Source of the DNA: Cavia porcellus
Taxonomy: Eukaryota; Chordata; Mammalia; Rodentia; Caviidae
Length of the DNA: 64,000 nucleotides
Assembly: GCF_034190915.1 (NCBI RefSeq)
Contig: NW_026947507.1
Span: forward strand, 15,014,501-15,078,500
Reading direction: 5' to 3'
Part shown: one piece after another, positions 1 through 12,211 of the stretch
How the letters are laid out: each line of letters starts with the position of its first letter
Position numbering within the stretch: position 1 is the stretch's first letter
Program-made: the position numbers and the translations under genes
The notes under the pieces: model-generated
The model's database searches: none
Seen by the model: the letters and a program-made list of their open reading frames with translations, nothing else
Told to the model about the DNA's origin: nothing

Positions 1-1084
1 AGAAAGGTACCTATTTTCATGCTTTAAACTTTAGAATACAAAGCTCCTTAATTAAATTTAAACCAAAATATTTTCGTAAAGCTCAAATTTCCGAATTGGC
101 ATTCCTTCACATTTCTCAATTTACACAGTCCCTTTGTCAGGGGAAAACAGGGCATTCACTGCTTTAAATTACCTTGTGTTGAATGTGGCCTGCTCTTCAA
201 GTCTGAATAGAGTAAGCCTAGCTCTTGGAGTGGTTTTGTCCTGATTTTTCTTTAATTGTTTTGCACCTGTCTTCTAACAGAATGTACACATTTCCCCTCT
301 TACAATCAGCATGTACTATTGAAATGTGGTACAATCAATAACACCTTCCTGGAAGATGTTTAGGAGAATAAGGATATTTAGTGAAAAAGAAACAAAGCAG
401 AGGCTTGTACCCATATCGTGTTAGTGGTTCATGCACAAGAATAATGAAAAACTTACTCTGATGAGACTTCTACAGACTATTTCCCCCAACTGAATAATCT
501 TTCAAAAATCTGTTGTGTATGATACGGAAATGGGAAACACTCATTTTCTTGAAATTATCTCAAGTCTCAGAACACTGTTAGGCTTATGAGCAAAACTACA
601 AGCAAATACCTGACCCTCTCCTCGCCATGCTGAGCTCAGCTGTTCAGAGGAGGAGGATGGTACCTCTGTTCCACAGGGCTGCTGTAGAGGACAAATGAGA
701 CCCCAGCACCCAGCGCCTGCTCTGTGCTCAGCAAGTGTTACCTTGTCATTATTATGCCTGGAAGACTGTCCTTTCTCATCAGAGGATATTGAACCAGTCT
801 CCTTTCCATCTCCATCCTGGTTAAAGGCACCTTCATTGATTATCTGAGGATGACCCTTTCTTCAATCCTCTCCACTCACAATGAATTAATTGTCTTTTAT
901 AAATTTAAATCAGATCTCTCATTCCCAGGTTAAAACAATCCAGGCCAACAGGAGTCAAGTCACAGGCACTTTTCAGCCTCTAACACTTCACTCTCGCGGG
1001 AGCCATCCCTCAATGCGCCCTCTCTGGGCTCTCTGCTCCTCTATCCCAAGCCAAAGTCACTGAAGTAATGCTTGTGCTTGCATA
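1..1084. other. Non-coding sequence with one MIR relic
   Basis: No gene was recognised. The only repeat seen is the MIR-like piece at about 628-755, listed separately. The rest is AT-rich unique sequence with short reading frames and no convincing splice-site pair. Confidence 0.6.
628..755 (+). mobile_element. MIR SINE fragment
   Basis: The run has the MIR order of landmarks: a 'ggtacctctgttccacagggctg' type middle (TACCTNNCANAGGGNTG), then a GGACAAATGAGA block, then a CTCAGCAAGTGTTA tail ending in TTATTATG. MIR is an ancient tRNA-derived SINE mobilised by L2 and shared by all mammals. This copy is diverged and lacks recognisable target-site duplications. The call is by eye against the remembered family pattern. 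Confidence 0.6.
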
Positions 1085-1175
1085 TTGGCTTTTCTCCATC
1101 CTAGAGTACAACTCTGTGAGGGCAGGGACCACATGCGTTCTTCACCGCTGGAATCTCATGAGCTCTACAGGTATC
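1085..1175 (+). mobile_element. L2 LINE 3' fragment
   Basis: ACTCTGTGAGGGCAGGGACC at about 1111-1130 matches the typical near-3' segment of L2 (a GTAAGCTCCNNGAGGGCAGGGAC pattern), followed by a degraded 'TTC-ACTGCTG-TATC' part. Only this short end is visible. An ID element sits directly downstream. Confidence 0.55.
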
Positions 1176-1181
1176 AAATTA

Positions 1182-1300
1182 GGGATGGGAGGATAGCTCA
1201 GTGGGAGAGCGCTTGCCTAATGTGTGCCCAGCACCACCACCAAAACCAAAGCAAAACAAAGCAAAGCAAAGCAAAACAACAACAACAAAAGAAACACCCA
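1182..1300 (+). mobile_element. ID-type SINE, old copy
   Basis: The tRNA-like body reads GGATGGGAGGATAGCTCAGT, GGGAGAGCGCTTGCCTAATG and then CCCAGCACCACCACC, with the A-box region kept but the B box mostly lost. A simple A-rich tail of (GCAAA)n and (CAA)n units runs to about 1293. The tail and divergence suggest an older copy than the GATTTAGCTCAG subfamily seen elsewhere in the window. Confidence 0.8.
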
Positions 1301-3660
1301 ATTCCATCAAATAAATGAATGACTCAGGTTTATTACTATGAATGGTAACCACTACATCAGTTATAAAATAGTGTTGGCATTAAAGACAATTTACAGCATT
1401 TAAATAACTTGCTTCTCCAGGAGGGTAGTGTTCTAGGATGAAAGAGATGTTTTGTATTTTATGTATTTGTTACAGTTTTTCTGTTCCTGCCCCACTCTCA
1501 GCTGGGCAGTTTGAGATTTCTGTATGCTGGTCTCTAGCAGATTTTGTCTAGTCTCATTTTATTTCCTTTCTTGGCAAATTGTGCAAGTCTGCGCTCACCA
1601 CATATAAGCTCATGGTAAATCAGCTCTTTGCAATTTGCTAATGAGCAATCCAAATTGGTAATGCATTACTGATTTGCAGAATTTGGGGAAATAGTTTTAG
1701 ACTACTTGGATATTTCTTTTATTTCCAGATTCTTGTTTAAGTTACAATGATGAGAATTAAGATTAATGATGTGCAGTTAACTGAATTGTTATTATGGAAT
1801 ATGAACTAAATATCTTAGTCTATCCAATCTTTGCAAAAATAAGCCTAGTCAGTAAATAATAAACATACACTGTGCATGGGTTTATACAGAAATGAGTGGA
1901 CCAAATTGTTTGGTTATGTTTGTCATCTAATAATTCACCCCATATTTTTATGTCAGAGAGAACTCTAAAAAAAATTACATCTAAACAGCTTACACCAAGC
2001 ATAAAGGTCACAAAGACTCAGTGGGGACAGAACTGTTGTCCATGTCCTTATATCCTTAGTAAATTTACCTGGTAAATTTCCACTGCATTTATTCCTACAG
2101 AAAAAAAAAATTAAAAATAAAAAAGCATCTCAGAGCAGAGATTAGACTTTCAGACCCTCCTGAGCGATAATCCTTACTCCGACATTGACTTTCTTTGTGG
2201 AGTTTGGCAAATCAGTTTTCTCCTCTATAATACAGGGATAATAATGCTTTAGTCAAATGGATGCTGTGAGAATTAATTACTGTTATACAATTTATCAAAG
2301 ATGGGAAGCCCTGTAAAAATATTGCTACTGCTTATAAGATTGAGGTCCAAAGACAAAGGCAACACACATGGCAAAGAAATCAAAACATCTAAAAATCCCT
2401 ACTGTTTCTCTCTCACAGTGTCCTCCTTAACTCAGGTGAAAATGAGGCCAGACAATTTTCAAGGACATGTCCCCTTCTTCTGTGACAAGAATTGAAATGC
2501 ACCACTGGACCCACCTGTTCCTGATGTGCCCTGCGCCTCCACCTATGCACAATGGAAGGACGGAAAGGCCTTATTTGTGAGGATTGCTTTTGCTTCCTAT
2601 GCATTTCTCCTGACCCTGAACCAGGGTCTTTTTAAATCAATGGATGCCCCAAAGACTAAATTTCAGGGAAAGGTCTTTTCAGCAGCACTTAGGAAGGGGG
2701 TGGTTAGACTTTGAACTGTCAAGAAAGAAGAATGAGTCCTGCTGTAAGGTGATAACTAACTGGTTATAAAGATTGAGCTCTGTTCTAAGGAAACATGATC
2801 GCTTATAATAAACACTAAGGGCCCTCAAGACACTGGCTATTTTAGCAGGAAGAACTTCTATAACCTAAGCTATCATTTTAAAATGACCAGAGATAAGAGA
2901 ACACAGGTCCTGTAAGGATTAAGGAAAGTAGAGACTTGATTTTGTTCCAAAACCAAAATCAAGCAACAGAATGCAAATCTACCTATTATCAGTGTTTGTG
3001 TTAAGCTTATTTTTACAGACACGTCAATCAATCCAGGGATCCACAAACTACATGGATAATATGATTTTCAGTGAGGTTGCATAGCAGTGCTACAAAGATC
3101 ATATTTTTGAAGTGGCTTTTAAAAGAGAGAGAATTAAGGATATTTTGACCAGAGAATCTTTGTCTTTAGAGAATCTAAACTATAAGCTGAAATGAATTTA
3201 ACCTCTGTGACTCTACGTGAACACTTTCTGAAGGTGGGAATTCTGAGTGTGAGGCTTGGGCTGTTGTAGCTATCCCCTCTCCTGGTCCCCTAAGCCATTT
3301 AGTTCTTTCTTTTCAGATAACTGGCTGTGCTTGTTCTGAGAAAGAGGGTATGACACCTTCCAATTTTGTTTTAAGGATCAGTTCCCCTTAGTTTTAAACC
3401 TTAGATGGAAAGAAAAAGAAAGGCAGAGAGAGCAGTCTAAGCCTGTGTGATTTGACACATGAAGAGCGAGAGGGCCTGTACGGTAGGATCGTGTTCCCTG
3501 TCACCTCCAGTGACATCCCTTCCCACTGATCCTCTGCTTCACTCGCTCACTCATTCCCTTAATCATTCAAAAGCATTTAGAGGTAACCTCTATGCTATAG
3601 AGAGAGTCTTCACTTTTCTTCCTTGATCAACTGTCCCAGGATTTTTACATTTATATTTTG
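1301..3660. other. Non-coding sequence with one MIR
   Basis: Nothing gene-like was recognised. One MIR is listed at 2165-2280. The reading frames of 60-65 codons here are short, lack homology that I recognise, and fit chance in AT-rich DNA. Confidence 0.55.
2165..2280 (+). mobile_element. MIR SINE fragment
   Basis: Recognised from CAAATCAGTTTTCTCCTCTA followed by ACAGGGATAATAATGCTTTA and a GATGCTGTGAGAATTAATTA block. This is the MIR core order (CAGTTTCCTCATCTGTAAAATGGG-type segment, ATAATAATA, then TTGTGAGGATTAAATGA). Old and diverged. Confidence 0.7.
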
Positions 3661-3666
3661 TGGAAA

Positions 3667-3870
3667 TTCTCTCTTTCTCCTCTATTTCTGTCTCTGGTCT
3701 CTGTCTCTCTCTTCTCTGTCTCGGTCTGTGTCTCTCTCTTGCTCTCTGCTCTTGCTCTTGGTCTCTCCTTTCCTCTCTGTCTCTCTGTCTCTGTCTCTAT
3801 TTCACCTTCTCTCCCTCCCTTCTTTCCTCCTTCCCTCTTTCTCTCTCTGTCTCTTTGTTTTTCTGTCTCT
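3667..3870. repeat. Imperfect (TCTC/TCTG) polypyrimidine tract
   Basis: About 200 bases on the + strand are almost entirely C and T, built from degenerate TCTC, TCTG and CTTC units with occasional G interruptions. Because the tract is low-complexity it creates long open frames on both strands, rich in Ser/Leu on + and Arg/Glu on -. These are compositional artefacts, not genes. Long polypurine-polypyrimidine tracts can adopt triplex (H-DNA) structure, although the interruptions here would weaken it. Confidence 0.85.
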
Positions 3871-5460
3871 TCTTTCATCCCATTTTGCAAATGTCTGCAA
3901 TCCCTTCAGGATTTGGTGGTAGGGTTGTAACATGTCAATGCAGTGGCACCTCCCTCCTCCGTGTTCTGATTCTGTACTCACACAGTCTCAGTGCAGATCA
4001 ATACAGAGTACTTCTAGATAGTTACACGCACATCAAGGGAAGTATAATCTCTCAAACCCAGAAAACCACCACCGTTACTCAGCTGTCCTTGTTAAGATCT
4101 CTGCATTAATAATGTGGGCCCTTTCAACAGCAGAAGTTTGAATATATTCACCATTTCTGTAGAGCAAGTAAATAGTTTGTGACATTTTAATAAAATTTCC
4201 TAATTAAACCTTTTACATTTCATTTAGTTGTGTCATTTAGCTACTACAAATGTCACATACTCAAGAGATTATCAGGTATGGTATTTAATTGCTGCAAAAA
4301 AAAAACCAAGCAGTTCTTCATTTTTTATCATTATCTATCACCTGGAAGAGGAAAATTTATACTTTTTTTCTTACAAAGAGTGGACGGATTACAAAGTAAT
4401 GTCAGGTACTGAGCACTGATCTGGCAATTTTTATCCAGAACAAAGATTAAGTGATTAGAGTAGTCTTGGAATCCTCAAAATCAGGTATGGAGGTTCTCAA
4501 AGGTACCTTTTCTAGAAATATGCATGCGGTAGATACAATACGTGACATGACTGCATATTTTGCATAGTAGAACTATACATGTATGGTGATGATCTGATTC
4601 TTTAAACCAACACACTAACAACTCTTGGCAAAGTGGTCTTAGGAGGACCGCTCCCAATCAGACAGTGCTGCCCTCACAGGAGCCTGCTTTAGCCCAAATC
4701 TATGCGAATTGTCTTCAAAGATACATTCACTTTCCCTATTCTCTCTGGTAAAAAAAGCCATGACAAACTTGCTATTTGAAAACCCTGTAAGTTTAGTATT
4801 AAGCCACATTGTTAACATGTGCATAACCACTTTGTAAAACAAGGTAGGAACACGGGACGATGGCTGTAATTAGCCCACGTTCTGGCATGTCACCTTCCAT
4901 GGCTGCCATGGGACTGGCGCTGCCACCCTCCCCGGAACAGCCTCAGGCTCCCAAGGTGTCCACTACCTGAAGGGCCGTGTTCATTTGAGCTCTGGAGCTC
5001 TGGACACTTCTATTTTAAAATACTCAGACTTCCACAACTGTGACTTGCTACTTTATAGTACTGATTGTTCAAATCAGTACCTGTAACTTTAGTTCTATTT
5101 CATTCAATAAATATCTACTGAATAAAATATCTACTGAAATACCTACTTCAAAAACAATGAATTAAGCACTAGATACATGTTATTTACCATTTCCTGGTAC
5201 TACGATAATCATTTTAATCCAGTAACTGATCATTGTTTTAGAGTTATTATTATATTTTCCAGTTCAGCATTGTGATTTTTCTATATTGTAGATAATATGT
5301 AAGAATAATCCCCCTATTTGTAATGAAAGCTACACTCACTTATAAAGTAATAAGGCTAAGAAATAACAGTCAAAAAGCATGGTGTTTTTTTCCGCTTTGT
5401 GTTCATTTGTGTTTTTTAGCAGACCATCTTGCAATTGGGGTCAAAGTGTCAAACAAAAGT
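3871..5460. other. Non-coding sequence, no clear repeat
   Basis: No gene or confident mobile element was seen. A short GC-richer segment at about 4860-5000 stands out from the AT-rich surroundings but shows no recognisable coding frame or promoter element. Confidence 0.5.
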
Positions 5461-5630
5461 AGCCGGGCAGGGTGGCTCATGCCTGTAATCTTGGTCATCC
5501 TGGAGGCTGAGGCAAAAAGGTCTCAAGTTAAAGGCTATGCTAGCAACTTCACAAAATTCCATCTTTAGAAATAGAGGCCTGAGGATACAGCTCAGCAAAC
5601 TGACAAAAACAACAGCAAACTTATAAAAAG
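5461..5630 (+). mobile_element. B1-dID composite SINE
   Basis: The left part is B1: AGCCGGGCAGGGTGGCTCAT, GCCTGTAATCTTGG, TGGAGGCTGAGGCA. The right part is a degraded ID unit (GGCCTGAGGATACAGCTCAG), followed by a CAAAAACAACAGC tail. A B1 fused upstream of an ID unit is the B1-dID arrangement known from several non-murine rodent lineages. The B1 3' half is much mutated. Confidence 0.8.
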
Positions 5631-6542
5631 AAGTTGTAATTAGACTGTGCCCTCTGTTATGCTTCCACTATATCTTAACATTATTTAGTAACAATACATT
5701 CATTAATTAGGTTATCTAGTTGGCTCTATGGACCTGCTTGTGTTGACACTAATTTCCCCATTCTTCTTCATATTACTTGTCAACATGAAATACTGTAAAA
5801 ATAAGTTTAAATTTGAAAATGGCTGCTTGGAGTGTTCCATAAAACATGGGTAGAAGGTCAAGCATCATAAAGCAGGTCCCCTTATCCTAATTTCTGGCCC
5901 AGAACTACCACATATACACCCACCCCCAGACAGCTCGTTCCCCTCCAGTACCTAAGTTTACTCTTCTCAGATATGCCTTTGCCATTTTTTTAGCTTGTGG
6001 TGCCACTAACATGGAAAAATTATTACTTGTGTTAGACAAAGATATCTGCATTATATTATTACTAAAACATTTAAAACATATGTATTATGCCCCCCAAAAA
6101 ATGCAAAACCAAAGAAAGTAAGAGCATAATATGCCAAAAATAGGCTTTCTAGTACAAATGAAAATGTTTTGAACGTCCAATTTCTGGAGCCATTTCCAAA
6201 CAACTGAATTTTTGTCCTTCTCAGATTGATGTTTATGTTAAAAATATGCTGGTTGAGAAGAAAAGAGGGCTGGTTTCCTTGTCAGGCTACTTCTCTAAAA
6301 TTGTGACATTAGTTTAATAGGGAGTCACTGCATGGTCTTTTACAGAGATGATTTTGTAAGATGGTTGTAAAACTCAGAGATTTGCTTTATACACTGTGGG
6401 GCTGAAGTCTATAACACATGCACAGTTGCAAGTAACAAGCTGAAACTCAGAAAGCAATCAAAATATCTCATTCTGACTTCTTACATAACAATACGTTATT
6501 CTTTGAATTGCAAATTATCCCTCAGCCAGTAGCACGCGTGCA

Positions 6543-6544
<2 letters not shown>

Positions 6545-6591
<47 letters not shown>
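6545..6591. repeat. (GT)n microsatellite
   Basis: A pure GT run of about 23 units, preceded by CACGCGTGCATGCGTG, an alternating purine-pyrimidine lead-in. Such runs are length-polymorphic and can form Z-DNA. Confidence 0.95.
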
Positions 6592-6965
6592 TTTGAGGGA
6601 GAAAATGGCTTTCCTGCAAATGCTAAGTAATTGAAAAGAATGTGGTCATTGAGTGCCTAAATGAGAGAAGCAGGAACATTCACTGTGCTCTTTACCACAG
6701 TGTAAGATGCAAAAATCGAATCTGCTTTTCCCCGTGAGAACTCATTTTGGATATGTTATTAATTATCTAATGAAATCATTATGAATTACTTAAAATGTAC
6801 CATATAAACTGTTAAGGTTTAGCAAACAAATTATTTACTATTAAATTTAATTCAGAACTCAGAAAAATATAGGTAGTAGGATTTCATTTTGATTTAAAGT
6901 TAAATATAGGTACATATACTATATTATACAGTCTTCTATACATTTTGTATTTAATTTACAGGTTT

Positions 6966-7015
6966 TATATATATATATATATACACACACATACATAGTA
7001 TATATACACATAAAT
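6966..7015. repeat. (TA)n(CA)n microsatellite
   Basis: About ten TA units pass into a short CA run and then degenerate TATA/CATA units. Read on the - strand it gives a low-complexity Tyr/Ile/Val frame that is not a gene. Confidence 0.85.
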
Positions 7016-7388
7016 AGTATATTTACTTTGATAAACTCACATATACTTAATGAGATTATTTTATAATAATTATATATTAATATGCTCTTAATATAGTTAA
7101 AAACAATAAAAATCAGCAATAGGATTCATTGGTTGGTGGTGGAATGGAATACAATATAAGTGACACACCCTTGTTCTTTTCCCATTGCACATAGGATTGT
7201 ATTAAGGGTGGCAGTTTGGGGACCAGAGGGACACGTTTGAATCTTAATTCTATCATACAATAGTTTATGACATTGTGCAAGTTCTGTATTTTTTAAAAAT
7301 CAAAATTTCTTACCAGTGAAAGGAGAGTAACTATACCCATCTGAAAGGCTTATAATTAAATACTCATATGTAATTCAACATTTTTTCA

Positions 7389-7495
7389 GGCTGGGGTTTC
7401 AGCTCAGTGGCACAGTGCCTGCCTGGCAAGTTACAAGGTCCTGAGTTCAATTTCCAGTAAGACCCCCCCACCAAACAAAACAAAACAAAACAAAT
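7389..7495 (+). mobile_element. ID-type SINE
   Basis: The body starts GGCTGGGGTTTCAGCTCAGT and continues GGCACAGTGCCTGCCTGGCA, with a B-box-like GAGTTCAATTTCCAG. The tail is ACCAAACAAAACAAAACAAA. The element is + oriented. Changes in the A box (GTTTCAGCTCAG for GATTTAGCTCAG) and the B box suggest moderate age. Confidence 0.9.
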
Positions 7496-8279
7496 ATTGC
7501 TCCTTTTGGCCTTGGTGGTTGCTAACACCCTCCTACACTCTGGATCCTTTACTTCACAAAGCACAATTCATCCCAGGTTTTCACAAGTTAGTTAAAGCCA
7601 AAACAATCTGTCCTAGGGCAGCAGCAGGATATACAGGACACTATGTCTTTCTATACAATTCTATTATCCCAGAGAATGTGCTCTCTGAATTCACTTTCAT
7701 TATTTTGCTTTTTCATAACAGACTAATCATGTTAGAGACATCACTGGCATGGTGTCTTCTAAAGAGTCATTATCCACAGTGACCTCTAGGGTTTGAGGGC
7801 AGTCACAATCAGACCCACAGGTTGGCTTGCACTGCACCACTGTGTAACTTGTGAAAAAATATACAGTGCCATGTGCATCTGCTTCAGTGGAGCCAACCAG
7901 CTGCAGGTTAAAAATGTTAGAAAGAAAGTGCATCTGTACAAAATGTACACGAACTTTTTTCTTCTCATTATTTCCTAAGCAATACAGCATAACAATAATT
8001 TACACAGTATTAGATAGTGTAAGTAATTCATAGATTATCTAAACTGTAAGAAGATGTGCACTCATTATGTCCAAATACTGCAAGATTTTATACAAGGGAC
8101 TCCAGCCACCATGGAGTTTGTTATTTGCTGGGGATGGGTGGTAGGGGTCCTGGAACCAATTCCTTCCTCACTGAGAGATGATTATGTATGTGTACATAAC
8201 ACACACACACAGATACAATCTCTTTCACACACATATACATGTATATATGCTACATTTAAATGCAGACATTTAAGCAGCT
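7496..8279. other. Non-coding sequence with a short AC repeat
   Basis: No gene was identified. Both strands have frames of 60-87 codons at 7519-8033 that overlap each other and resemble no family I know. A short AC run is at 8199-8211. Confidence 0.5.
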
Positions 8280-8410
8280 GTTCTTAACATTGCCTGAGTA
8301 CTTGTTAGAAACATAAAATCTGAAACCCCACCCCAGATCTAAATCAGAATCTGAGGTGGGACCCAGTGTCCTTAAAAAGCCCTTCAGGAGACTCTCGGCT
8401 GCCAAATCTA
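8280..8410 (+). mobile_element. MER5A-type hAT transposon remnant
   Basis: The order of landmarks fits MER5A, a non-autonomous Charlie (hAT) element: CTTGTTAGAAACATAAAATC, then ACCCCACCCCAGATCTAAAT, CAGAATCTGAGGTGGGACCC, and AAAAAGCCCTTCAGGAGACT. The terminal inverted repeats (CAGTGGTTCTCAA type) are not preserved. Confidence 0.8.
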
Positions 8411-8959
8411 ATAGCCATTATGCCTGATGGTAGCGAAAGACTGCAAGCAACCCTTGAATATATTCAGAACCTTTTTTGATACCGAATCTACTCTAAGGGA
8501 GCTCTGTGTGAAGCTGGGAAAAGAAAATGGCACTCAGGGGTAAATTTTTTAAAAAATAGCTATTTTAAAAGTAGTGTTTGAAAAAAGAAAAGACTAAGCT
8601 AAAAATAATAATCCAACAGAATTTGGCCCACAACTATTTCCATTTAATTTGGCATTGTATCAGGCTATTTTACAAATGGAAAATTTCCCAACACAGCTAA
8701 AATCTTGTTCTATGTGGAAACAAGAATATTGAAATTAACTAAATTTTTTCATAAACACTTGAAATAAAAGTTATGATTGTAATGCCATGGTCTTTCTCTA
8801 GACAGGTAAATCAAAGGTTACTTTATTTGTACCTAAAAACTGACTTCATTAGAAATAGAATAAACTTTGAGGGTTATAGGATTTTAATAAGCAGATGAAT
8901 GCCTTTTCAGTCTAGAGTTTCACATGTAGGATAAAGCAACAATGTCAATCAAAAAAACC
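8411..8959. other. Non-coding AT-rich sequence
   Basis: No gene, repeat or regulatory feature was recognised in this stretch. Confidence 0.5.
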
Positions 8960-9046
8960 TTTTTTCTTTTTGGTACCAGGTATTGAACTCAGGACCTCGT
9001 ACTTACCAGGCAGGTGCTTATGCCACTGGCTTACATCCCCAGCCCC
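8960..9046 (-). mobile_element. ID-type SINE, antisense
   Basis: Read on + it begins with a T-rich tail and TTGGTACCAGGTATTGAACT, followed by CAGGACCTCG, CCAGGCAGGTGCTTATGCCA and ends in CATCCCCAGCCCC. This is the reverse complement of the GGGGCTGGGG...GGTACC ID family. Moderately diverged. Confidence 0.92.
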
Positions 9047-11581
9047 ATCACTCAAAGTCTTTAAGTGCTGATAATGTAGTTTGTGGTGTGAGCGTTGGCT
9101 TTAACAGAAGACTAGGCAGTTGTGTTAGTTCAGATTAAAATCCTCAGATTAACAAATCGTTCCTGAGTAGTACATTATCTATAACTTACATCTTATGTGG
9201 AAATAGCCCCACATTTAAAACAGGATGAAATGAAGCTTGTAATATATTGTAATTTGATGTATTCTTCTTATATAGCTTTGGCCAAAAGGGAAAAAGACAA
9301 TTATCTCATGCATTTTACTCTCATAACGTTTAGGTTGAAATAATTTAGGATTATCAGAAAAACTTCAAGAAGCCCTAGAAGGGAAGAAAATAGATTTCTC
9401 CATCATTTTCCCAATAGCTGGAACCTACAAGTAGATCCAAATCATGGTGCAATGTGGGGTCACAGCACTAGACTGAGAATCTCAGAATGCTCCATGTACT
9501 GCTTAGTGGGTACTTCAGGAATATAGAAATGCAGGTTTTTGAATAGAATGAATACAACAACAGAATGAAGTACAAAGGCCAGGGAAGAAACACTGCACAC
9601 AGGATTCAAGGGTATGTGTGAGTGACATAGTATATATAACGCAGGGTTAAACATATCCCATACTTTTAGCATACAACCTTTCAGCGTCAGTCCTATCCTT
9701 TGGAGGAAAAAGGGTAACAACACGGAATGTAGATTTAGAACTGGCTGTGAAAGAATCAGTCACGATCAGTCTAATTCTCTGAACACATCCTCGCTCACAC
9801 ACACAGAAGCCCAGTTCTGGCAGGCCGTGTAACCTCCAAGGGGAAAATCCTGCAGCTGCCGCTGTTCATCCGCAGACTCACACACTGCCATCTTCGGGAA
9901 TCTCCGCAGCTCCACACTCATTCCTCACTCAGGTCCAGACCTGCTGACGTCAAACACTTGCTAAAGATGCTGGCATGAACCCACGAGTGATTCTGGAGTC
10001 TCAGAATCTCTACTGAAAAGCATTACATATCATTTTCCTCTGGAAGCTCTGGCTTTAATTTCTTTTTCAATTCATTGCTAGGTGAGTGAACAAGAAGATG
10101 GGGCAGGCTCGCAAGCAAGTTCTGAGTTAATCACTGTATGATCACACGCTCCTTTCTTCCACTGTCGATCAATTTCTTCATACATACAGTTAATGATCTC
10201 TTCTATTAATGTCTGAAAATGTTGTTCTGAGGGCTATGTTTTGGAGGTACATGACGATAATGGGCTTATGCAGCACCTAGGTACTCAGTCTCAGAAGATT
10301 TCCCCCAACAAAGAAGATACATACCTATTTAACATATGGAAGGAGAAAGCCAGAATGGTCCCAGAGAGCTGTCATTCTTGCCAGTGATACAAAAATTAAG
10401 GATTAAAATTTAAACAAGAAACAACTAAAATTTAGGGTACACACTGGCTCCTTGGTGCTACATTCAAATTAGTAAGTTTCTAATTTTCTGATAGCATTCA
10501 GTTTTTTTGTTAAATAAGTATTGATTGTCTTAGAGACAAGCCTGTCTCTGAACATGTTTAAATATGCACATAAATATTTGTAAACACACTACCCAAACCT
10601 AGAGTGTTTAATTTACTACTTGTTTAAAAAAAGCAGATTGTAAAAACTATGATCATATTTCATCAGAGCAATGCGCACAGATATAATTGGTATGCTATCT
10701 TTACTATTGATTGGATTATTGTAGCTACATGTCTCTGGAAATATGGAACAGAGGACATAAACTAAAATCCAAAAATTAAAGAAAATAATGTTATGACCAA
10801 AGAAATAAAAGGCTTTTTAAACATGTCCAAATTCCTCTAGCTTAATAAGTTTAAATAAAAAAATGGCACTTTCAAAGCATTGCTACTTTTAGTGTAAAAT
10901 CTCCCTAAATAAGGGAAATTCTGCTCTGTTAACCAAGGCTCTCTGCTGCTTATAAAGACCTGAAAGGATAAGTACTATTCCAGCCTTTCTTTCAGCATCC
11001 GTTCCTGAACAGTGCTAAACACCGGAAGAATGACTTTCCAATTCATTCTTTCAAATCAACTGACATTCTTGTGAAATATTCTTATCTTACCCTCTTTTAA
11101 AATTTTTTAAATGAGAATTTCTTTTCTATGTTTTAAAGCTTCAGTAACTACGAAAAATTCATCTTCTTCAGAAAGAAAGAGAATGTGGATGCAAGGTGGC
11201 ACCATTCATGGGGTCATCGGAAAGCAGGCTGAAGTCATCCAAAATCCACCATTATCTTCACCCAGCCTGCATGTTCCTATGACTTTTAGCACTTGGCATA
11301 ATCTTTGTTTTAACTCTGCAAACTTAACATAGAGGTATATTAGGTTTCAAGTGCTTTCCTTGTGATAAAACATTCTCCACCGGACAGAACGTATTTTAGC
11401 ATCAAGAAAATAATGTGCACTTTAATGCTACAATTAAAAACCTCCTTTTCTGTAGGAAAGGATTAGAATTAGAACTGTTCAAAGAGAAATGACTCAAAGG
11501 ACAAAGAGGTTGCAGGGCGATGCAAGGGAATGTAAGTTGACTAATGACAAATATAAAACAGACACAATTTACACATCGTGT
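9047..11581. other. Non-coding sequence with a GC-richer segment
   Basis: No gene was recognised. The segment at about 9780-10080 is richer in GC than its flanks and carries a perfect TGACGTCA at 9945-9952 and a strong donor-like site at 10081 (see the separate entry). The rest is unique AT-rich sequence. Confidence 0.5.
9945..9952. promoter_or_regulatory. Perfect cAMP-response element (CRE) palindrome
   Basis: TGACGTCA is the full palindromic CREB/ATF site. It lies in a locally GC-richer stretch, 129 bases upstream of a GTGAGT splice-donor-like site at 10081. CpG-containing CREs are usually lost from methylated intergenic DNA, so an intact one is mildly suggestive. An 8-mer is nevertheless expected about once per 64 kb by chance, so function is unproven. 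Confidence 0.3.
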
Positions 11582-11671
11582 TTCTTTTGATTTTGTTTGC
11601 AGTGCTGAGGAGATAGATCTCAGGGCTTCACACTCGCTAGTAATGATGTACCACTGAGCTACCCCTCCCAC
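11582..11671 (-). mobile_element. ID-type SINE, antisense, old
   Basis: On + it shows TTTTGTTTGCAGTGCTGAGG, CTCAGGGCTTCACACTCGCT and TGATGTACCACTGAGCTACC, the reverse complement of GGTAGCTCAGTGGTACA...GCGAGTGTGAAGCCCTGAG. This matches an older ID consensus rather than the GATTTAGCTCAG subfamily. Confidence 0.8.
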
Positions 11672-12199
11672 CTTTCTACATCAGTTTTAAAGTTGGTAAA
11701 GTAAATTGTTATTTTTAAAAAAGTGTTTTCTTTTAAAAAATGTTTACTTTTTGCTGCAAACTGTATTTTCTTAAAAGCCATTTTCTGGGTTGTGACATCT
11801 ACTATCTCAATCTTGAAGCAAATGTCACCATCTTTAATTCTTCTTGCAAGTGTTAACCTTGTTTAAACAAAATAGATTAGATAATGGCAATTAATCTTAA
11901 ATTAAAAGTTTGTCAAGTTTAAAAAGGTTAACTTTACTTTTCAGAGAAGCTAAAGATTGAAAGGAAGAGTAGGTCAGTTTAAGAAAACATGAGGAAATTT
12001 CAATTTTTTCAAAAGATAAGAAAATATTTCTTTGTCAAAAATATAAGAATTATACATTCCATATAACAGTGGTTGATGTAGCTGAAGCCTGGGAAACTTC
12101 GAATAATCTGGCCAATGTTATCTTCATAATTCTTACTGAGAATGATGATTCACTGAGAAGACAGTGTTTGGGGATGTCTACAGGCCTGTATTAAACTCT
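11672..12199. other. Non-coding AT-rich sequence
   Basis: Nothing recognisable on either strand. Confidence 0.5.
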
Positions 12200-12211
12200 A
12201 AAACAAAATGT

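Larger units (their letters stand above)
5631..7388. other. Non-coding AT-rich sequence with microsatellites
   Basis: No gene was seen. It holds the GT repeat at 6545-6591 and the TA/CA repeat at 6966-7015, listed separately. The rest is unique and strongly AT-rich. Confidence 0.55.

Noticed and set aside
3651..4109. Overlapping open frames on both strands (79 to 149 codons) at the pyrimidine tract
   Set aside because: They are produced by the TCTC/TCTG repeat, which lacks stop codons. Their composition is Ser/Leu or Arg/Glu only, and no real domain is present.
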